From the NCBI GenBank assembly GCA_024235095.1, contig JACKNC010000001.1, positions 2,546,501 to 2,610,500 on the forward strand: a DNA stretch of 64,000 nt, in the 5' to 3' direction. This document shows, piece by piece, positions 61,186-64,000 of the stretch. A program made the position numbers and the translations under genes. The DNA is from Gammaproteobacteria bacterium (lineage in GTDB: Bacteria; Pseudomonadota; Gammaproteobacteria; Competibacterales; Competibacteraceae). Within the stretch, counting starts at the first letter, position 1; each line of letters begins with the position of its first letter. Under the pieces are notes generated by a model, which searched no databases, was not told the DNA's origin, and saw only the letters and a program-made list of their open reading frames with translations.

Positions 61186-62873
61186 CAGAGTTCCCCGTCT
61201 ATCGTCGATACAGTCGCTTTCTCCACCATCTCCTGCGCATGGGCTATGGTATTCGCCGTCAACTCCAACCCGCCGAGCATCCGGGCGATTTCCGTGATTC
61301 GTTCGTCGGTCTCCAAAGGCATCACCTGCGTGTGGGTATTCTCGCCATCCGTCCGCTTTTCCACCTTGAGTTGCTGATGGGCCTGCGCCGCGACTTGCGG
61401 CAGATGGGTCACGCACAGCACCTGCCGGTTGCCGCCCAGAGTGCGCAATTGCCGGCCCACGACTTCCGCCACACCGCCGCCGATGCCGGTATCCACTTCA
61501 TCAAAAATCAGCGTCGGGATGCGCGCGGCGCGGGCGGTGATCACCTGAATAGCCAGGCTGATGCGCGACAATTCGCCACCGGACACGACTTTGGACAAGG
61601 GCCGCAAGGGTTGCCCTGGATTGGCGCTGACCAAAAACTCCACCGTCTCCATGCCGCTTACCGTGGGTTTTTCCAGTCGCTCCAGCGTGATGCTGAAACG
61701 TCCCCCCGGCATCCCTAAACCCGCCAGCGCCAGCGAAACCCGCTCACTGAGTTCCCACGCTGCCGCTGCCCGCCGCTCGCTCAACCGGTCGGCGGATTCC
61801 TGATAGGTGGCTCGCGCTGCTTTCACCGCCTGCTGTAGCTCATCCAGCCGGGTTTCGCTATGCTCCAACCCATCCAGTTCGGTCTCAAACCGCACCCGCA
61901 ACGCAGGCAATTCACCGGCATCGGCGCGATGTTTGCGCGCTAATTGGTGGGCAGCGTTCAACCGCTGGTCAATCTGCGCCAGATGTCCGGGATCAAGGTC
62001 CAGCGCCTGCACATAACTGCGCAACTCACCGCTGGCCTCCTGCACCTGGATTAAAGCGGCATTCAACAGTTCGCCTACCGGGGCGAGTCGATCATCCAGC
62101 CGGCTCAGCGTCTCCAGTTCTCGCAAACTTTGATTCAGCCGGTCAGCGACTGCATCCTCATCGCTCTCGCTCAGCCAGATCAGTAGGCGCTGGCCGGTCT
62201 CCAGCAATTGACTGGCATGGGCTAACCGTTTCTGCTCGGCTTCCAGTTCCGCAACCTCGCCCTCGGCCAGATTCAGCGCCGCTAGCTCCCGCAGGTGATA
62301 ACGCAGAATATCCAGCCGGGCGTCGCGTTCCTGACTGGCCTGGCGCAAATCGCGCCATTCCTGGCGCAACCGGCTCCAGTCCCGGTAATGCTCTGCAACT
62401 TCGGTGACTAAATTCGTATTGCCTGCGTAGTCATCCAGCAATTGCCGCTGCGCTTCGCGCCGCAACAGCGACTGGTGTTCATGCTGGCCGTGGATATCCA
62501 CCAGGCGCTCGCCCAGCTCCCGCAACGCCTGGGCCGGTTGCGGAACGCCATTGATGTAGTTGCGGGAACGTCCATTGCGGGTTACTACCCGGCGCAGATG
62601 GCATTCCCCGGCCTCATTCAGATCGCGCTCCGCCAGCCAGGCCCGCGCGGTCGGCAGGGCGTCAAGATCGAACACGGCGCTGATGTCCGTCCGCTCCGCG
62701 CCATGCCGGATTACGCCGCTGTCCGCCCGGTCGCCCAGCAATAAACCAATCGCGTCCACCAGAATGGATTTGCCGGCCCCGGTTTCCCCGGTTACAGCGG
62801 TCATGCCCGCCGCCAGTTCCAGCTCCAGTTCCTCAACAATAGCGAAATCGCGAACGCGCAACTGGGTCAGCAT
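61185..62873 (-). CDS. recN: RecN, DNA double-strand-break repair SMC-like ATPase
   Basis: A 562-residue SMC-family protein acting early in recombinational repair, usually LexA-controlled. Walker A TGETGAGKSILVDAI, the N-terminal LRVRDFAIVEELELEL, coiled-coil arms (about 150-360), signature LSRISLAIQVI, Walker B LIFDEVDTGIGG and TTHLPQVAAQAHQ-like (VTHLPQVAAQAHQ) are intact. It starts 12 bases after nadK, the typical arrangement, and is TGATG-coupled to Uma2. No LexA box was seen near it. Confidence 0.95.
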   Translation of the reverse strand: MLTQLRVRDFAIVEELELELAAGMTAVTGETGAGKSILVDAIGLLLGDRADSGVIRHGAERTDISAVFDLDALPTARAWLAERDLNEAGECHLRRVVTRNGRSRNYINGVPQPAQALRELGERLVDIHGQHEHQSLLRREAQRQLLDDYAGNTNLVTEVAEHYRDWSRLRQEWRDLRQASQERDARLDILRYHLRELAALNLAEGEVAELEAEQKRLAHASQLLETGQRLLIWLSESDEDAVADRLNQSLRELETLSRLDDRLAPVGELLNAALIQVQEASGELRSYVQALDLDPGHLAQIDQRLNAAHQLARKHRADAGELPALRVRFETELDGLEHSETRLDELQQAVKAARATYQESADRLSERRAAAAWELSERVSLALAGLGMPGGRFSITLERLEKPTVSGMETVEFLVSANPGQPLRPLSKVVSGGELSRISLAIQVITARAARIPTLIFDEVDTGIGGGVAEVVGRQLRTLGGNRQVLCVTHLPQVAAQAHQQLKVEKRTDGENTHTQVMPLETDERITEIARMLGGLELTANTIAHAQEMVEKATVSTIDGEL

Positions 62874-62885
62874 GACGGCGCAAGT

Positions 62886-63788
62886 TCAGATGAACGGCGA
62901 CGCTTCCGGACTCAGGCCCCAGCGCAGCTTGGCCCGCAGCAACTTGAAGTAGTCATGGTTAACCGGATGCAGCAGCCTGACCTTATGCGCCTTCTTACGA
63001 ATCACTACGCGGTCGCCGGGTTCAATCGCCAGACTGACCTGCCCGTCGCAGGTAATTTGCGACTGGGTGGTCGTCGCCGCGTTGAGTACGACTTCGATGC
63101 TGCTGTCGGCGCTGACCACGATCGGGCGATGGGTCAGGGTGTGTGGGCAAATCGGCACTAGCACCACGGCTTCCAGACCGGGATAGATGATCGGCCCGCC
63201 GCCCGCCAGCGCGTAGGCGGTAGAGCCGGTCGGGGTGGAAATAATCAGCCCATCGGCATGATAGGCATTCAGAAAACGACTGTCGAGAAAGGTATCCACT
63301 TCGATCATACGCGCCACTTCGCACTTGTGAACGACCACATCATTCAGCGCGTCGGCTTCGCCGGTCACCTGACCATTGCGCAATACCTGAGCATGCAGGA
63401 TTAAACGACGCGCTTCACGGAATTCGCCGTTCAGCACTTCGTCTAGCCGATGTGGAAGTTCGCCCGGCGACATATCGGCCAGAAAGCCCAGCCGACCCAG
63501 GTTGATGCCCAGGATCGGCGTTTCGTAATCGACCAGCGAACGAGCAGCGTTCAGCATGGTGCCGTCGCCGCCCATGACAATGACCAAATCGCATTGTTCA
63601 CCAATTGCTTCCCGGCTAGCGACCTCCAGATCGTGATTGGGAATCAAACGGGCTGAACTGTCATCGAGCAGCACCCGCAACTGGTGCCGCTGCAAATGAG
63701 CAGCGATTTGATGGAGGGTACCGGCAACATTCGGGTCGCCGAATTTGCCAATCAGGCCAATGGTGTGGAAAACCGGAGTGGAGGACAT
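62886..63788 (-). CDS. nadK: NAD kinase
   Basis: A 300-residue enzyme that phosphorylates NAD to NADP. GGDGTMLNAARS carries the catalytic GGDG Asp, followed by NLGRLGFLADMSP, NDVVVHK, ADGLIISTPTGSTAYALAGGG and PIVVSADSSIE. Length is standard from ATG 63788 (SSTPVFHTIGLIG), preferred to a Met 32 codons upstream that adds non-homologous leader. recN follows after 12 bases. It is transcribed away from the right edge of the window. Confidence 0.95.
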   Translation of the reverse strand: MSSTPVFHTIGLIGKFGDPNVAGTLHQIAAHLQRHQLRVLLDDSSARLIPNHDLEVASREAIGEQCDLVIVMGGDGTMLNAARSLVDYETPILGINLGRLGFLADMSPGELPHRLDEVLNGEFREARRLILHAQVLRNGQVTGEADALNDVVVHKCEVARMIEVDTFLDSRFLNAYHADGLIISTPTGSTAYALAGGGPIIYPGLEAVVLVPICPHTLTHRPIVVSADSSIEVVLNAATTTQSQITCDGQVSLAIEPGDRVVIRKKAHKVRLLHPVNHDYFKLLRAKLRWGLSPEASPFI

Positions 63789-64000
63789 GATTCCGTACTG
63801 AGATGGTGAATGCGAACAACTTATCATTTTAGGCGAAAACGCGCCAATTCGCCGAAGCTTCGGCTGGATTGCCGAACCTCTCAATTTCCAGCGAGAGGCA
63901 GCGCTTAATTAAAGCGACAAAAAAAGTCGGAATTTCTCCAAAAACTTGCTAATGTTATAATGATATCTTGAAGCTTACGAACTAGGCAGCGGCTTCTCTC
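63789..64000. other. Region upstream of nadK, no gene seen
   Basis: 212 bases to the window edge. It holds a perfect palindrome GCCGAAGCTTCGGC (63851-63864), CGAC-AAAAAAA-GTCG near 63916, and a -10-like TATAAT at 63956-63961 on the plus strand. In many relatives hrcA and grpE lie beyond nadK; CTTGAA at 63967 could belong to a heat-shock promoter, but its partner would be off the window. Confidence 0.3.

Noticed and set aside
61186..61416. 77-residue N-terminal extension of the Uma2 protein
   Set aside because: It lies wholly within recN and has no family match; MNWQEVC at 61185 is the normal start.
63956..63990. Heat-shock promoter for a gene beyond the right edge
   Set aside because: Only a -35-like CTTGAA is visible; the -10 region would lie off the window, so it cannot be supported.

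Overview
The window reads as the chromosome of a Gram-negative gammaproteobacterium outside the Enterobacterales. Support comes from outer-membrane and envelope genes (bamB, lpxH, yhdP), the conserved ndk-rlmN-pilF-rodZ-hisS-yfgM-bamB block, an IscR with the C92/C98/C104/H107 cluster ligands, and an acrAB-like operator. Relatives of Competibacteraceae or Chromatiales fit the gene mix (urea ABC transporter, anaerobic-type B12 genes, c-di-GMP proteins), but that placement is inference. Most of the sequence is housekeeping. Accessory material is limited to one intact IS982-family element, a decayed PIN-toxin remnant, a Uma2-type gene and several small dispersed repeats.

Layout. 1-8135: 5' part of purM, a hemolysin-III-type membrane protein, a secreted orphan, and an RND efflux pair divergent from its AcrR-like repressor across a perfect 24-bp palindrome, then a YdcF/ElyC-type protein. 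8367-16127: a PAS-GGDEF-EAL protein with a hydrogenase-like N-terminus, gamma-glutamyltransferase, a membrane pseudo-kinase fused to a DnaQ-like exonuclease, and the IS982 copy inserted exactly at that gene's stop codon. 16315-25570: ndk, rlmN, pilF, rodZ, hisS, yfgM, bamB, priA; ispG and der, normally in this block, are absent. 25609-30099: PIN remnant, yjcH-actP, and a cNMP/CBS/nucleotidyltransferase protein. 30135-36587: palindromic repeats, argS, an FtsN-like short protein, a YbaK-HDOD fusion, two cyclophilins, lpxH, and a DUF1249 gene. 36632-41708: an IscR-type promoter, iscR-iscS without the rest of isc, sohB, and two DUF2157-type membrane proteins. 41785-47664: urtABCDE on the minus strand. 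47791-50320: divergent cbiD and cbiA. 50321-58310: a minus-strand run yhdP, nitrilase, DUF1015, EF-G paralogue. 58371-64000: a phased TGCAAA array, a small membrane protein, a CFA-synthase-like enzyme, cytochrome b561, Uma2, recN and nadK.

How the genes work together. The efflux pair and AcrR-like regulator form one self-contained regulatory unit. The exonuclease fusion at 12973 and the actP/cNMP-CBS module at 26113-30099 belong to gene families that are neighbours in pseudomonads, and here they are split. The urt genes import urea, and the upstream region carries three GGTGC boxes at exact 12-bp spacing. A short G/C-rich repeat family has at least four copies here, one of them read in frame inside YhdP.

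The observations I rate highest are the in-frame repeat in YhdP, the EF-G paralogue that lacks the domain IV tip loop and sits beside DUF1015, the pseudo-kinase/exonuclease fusion, the hydrogenase-like leader on the c-di-GMP protein, and the phased TGCAAA array. No CRISPR array, prophage, rRNA or tRNA gene was seen.
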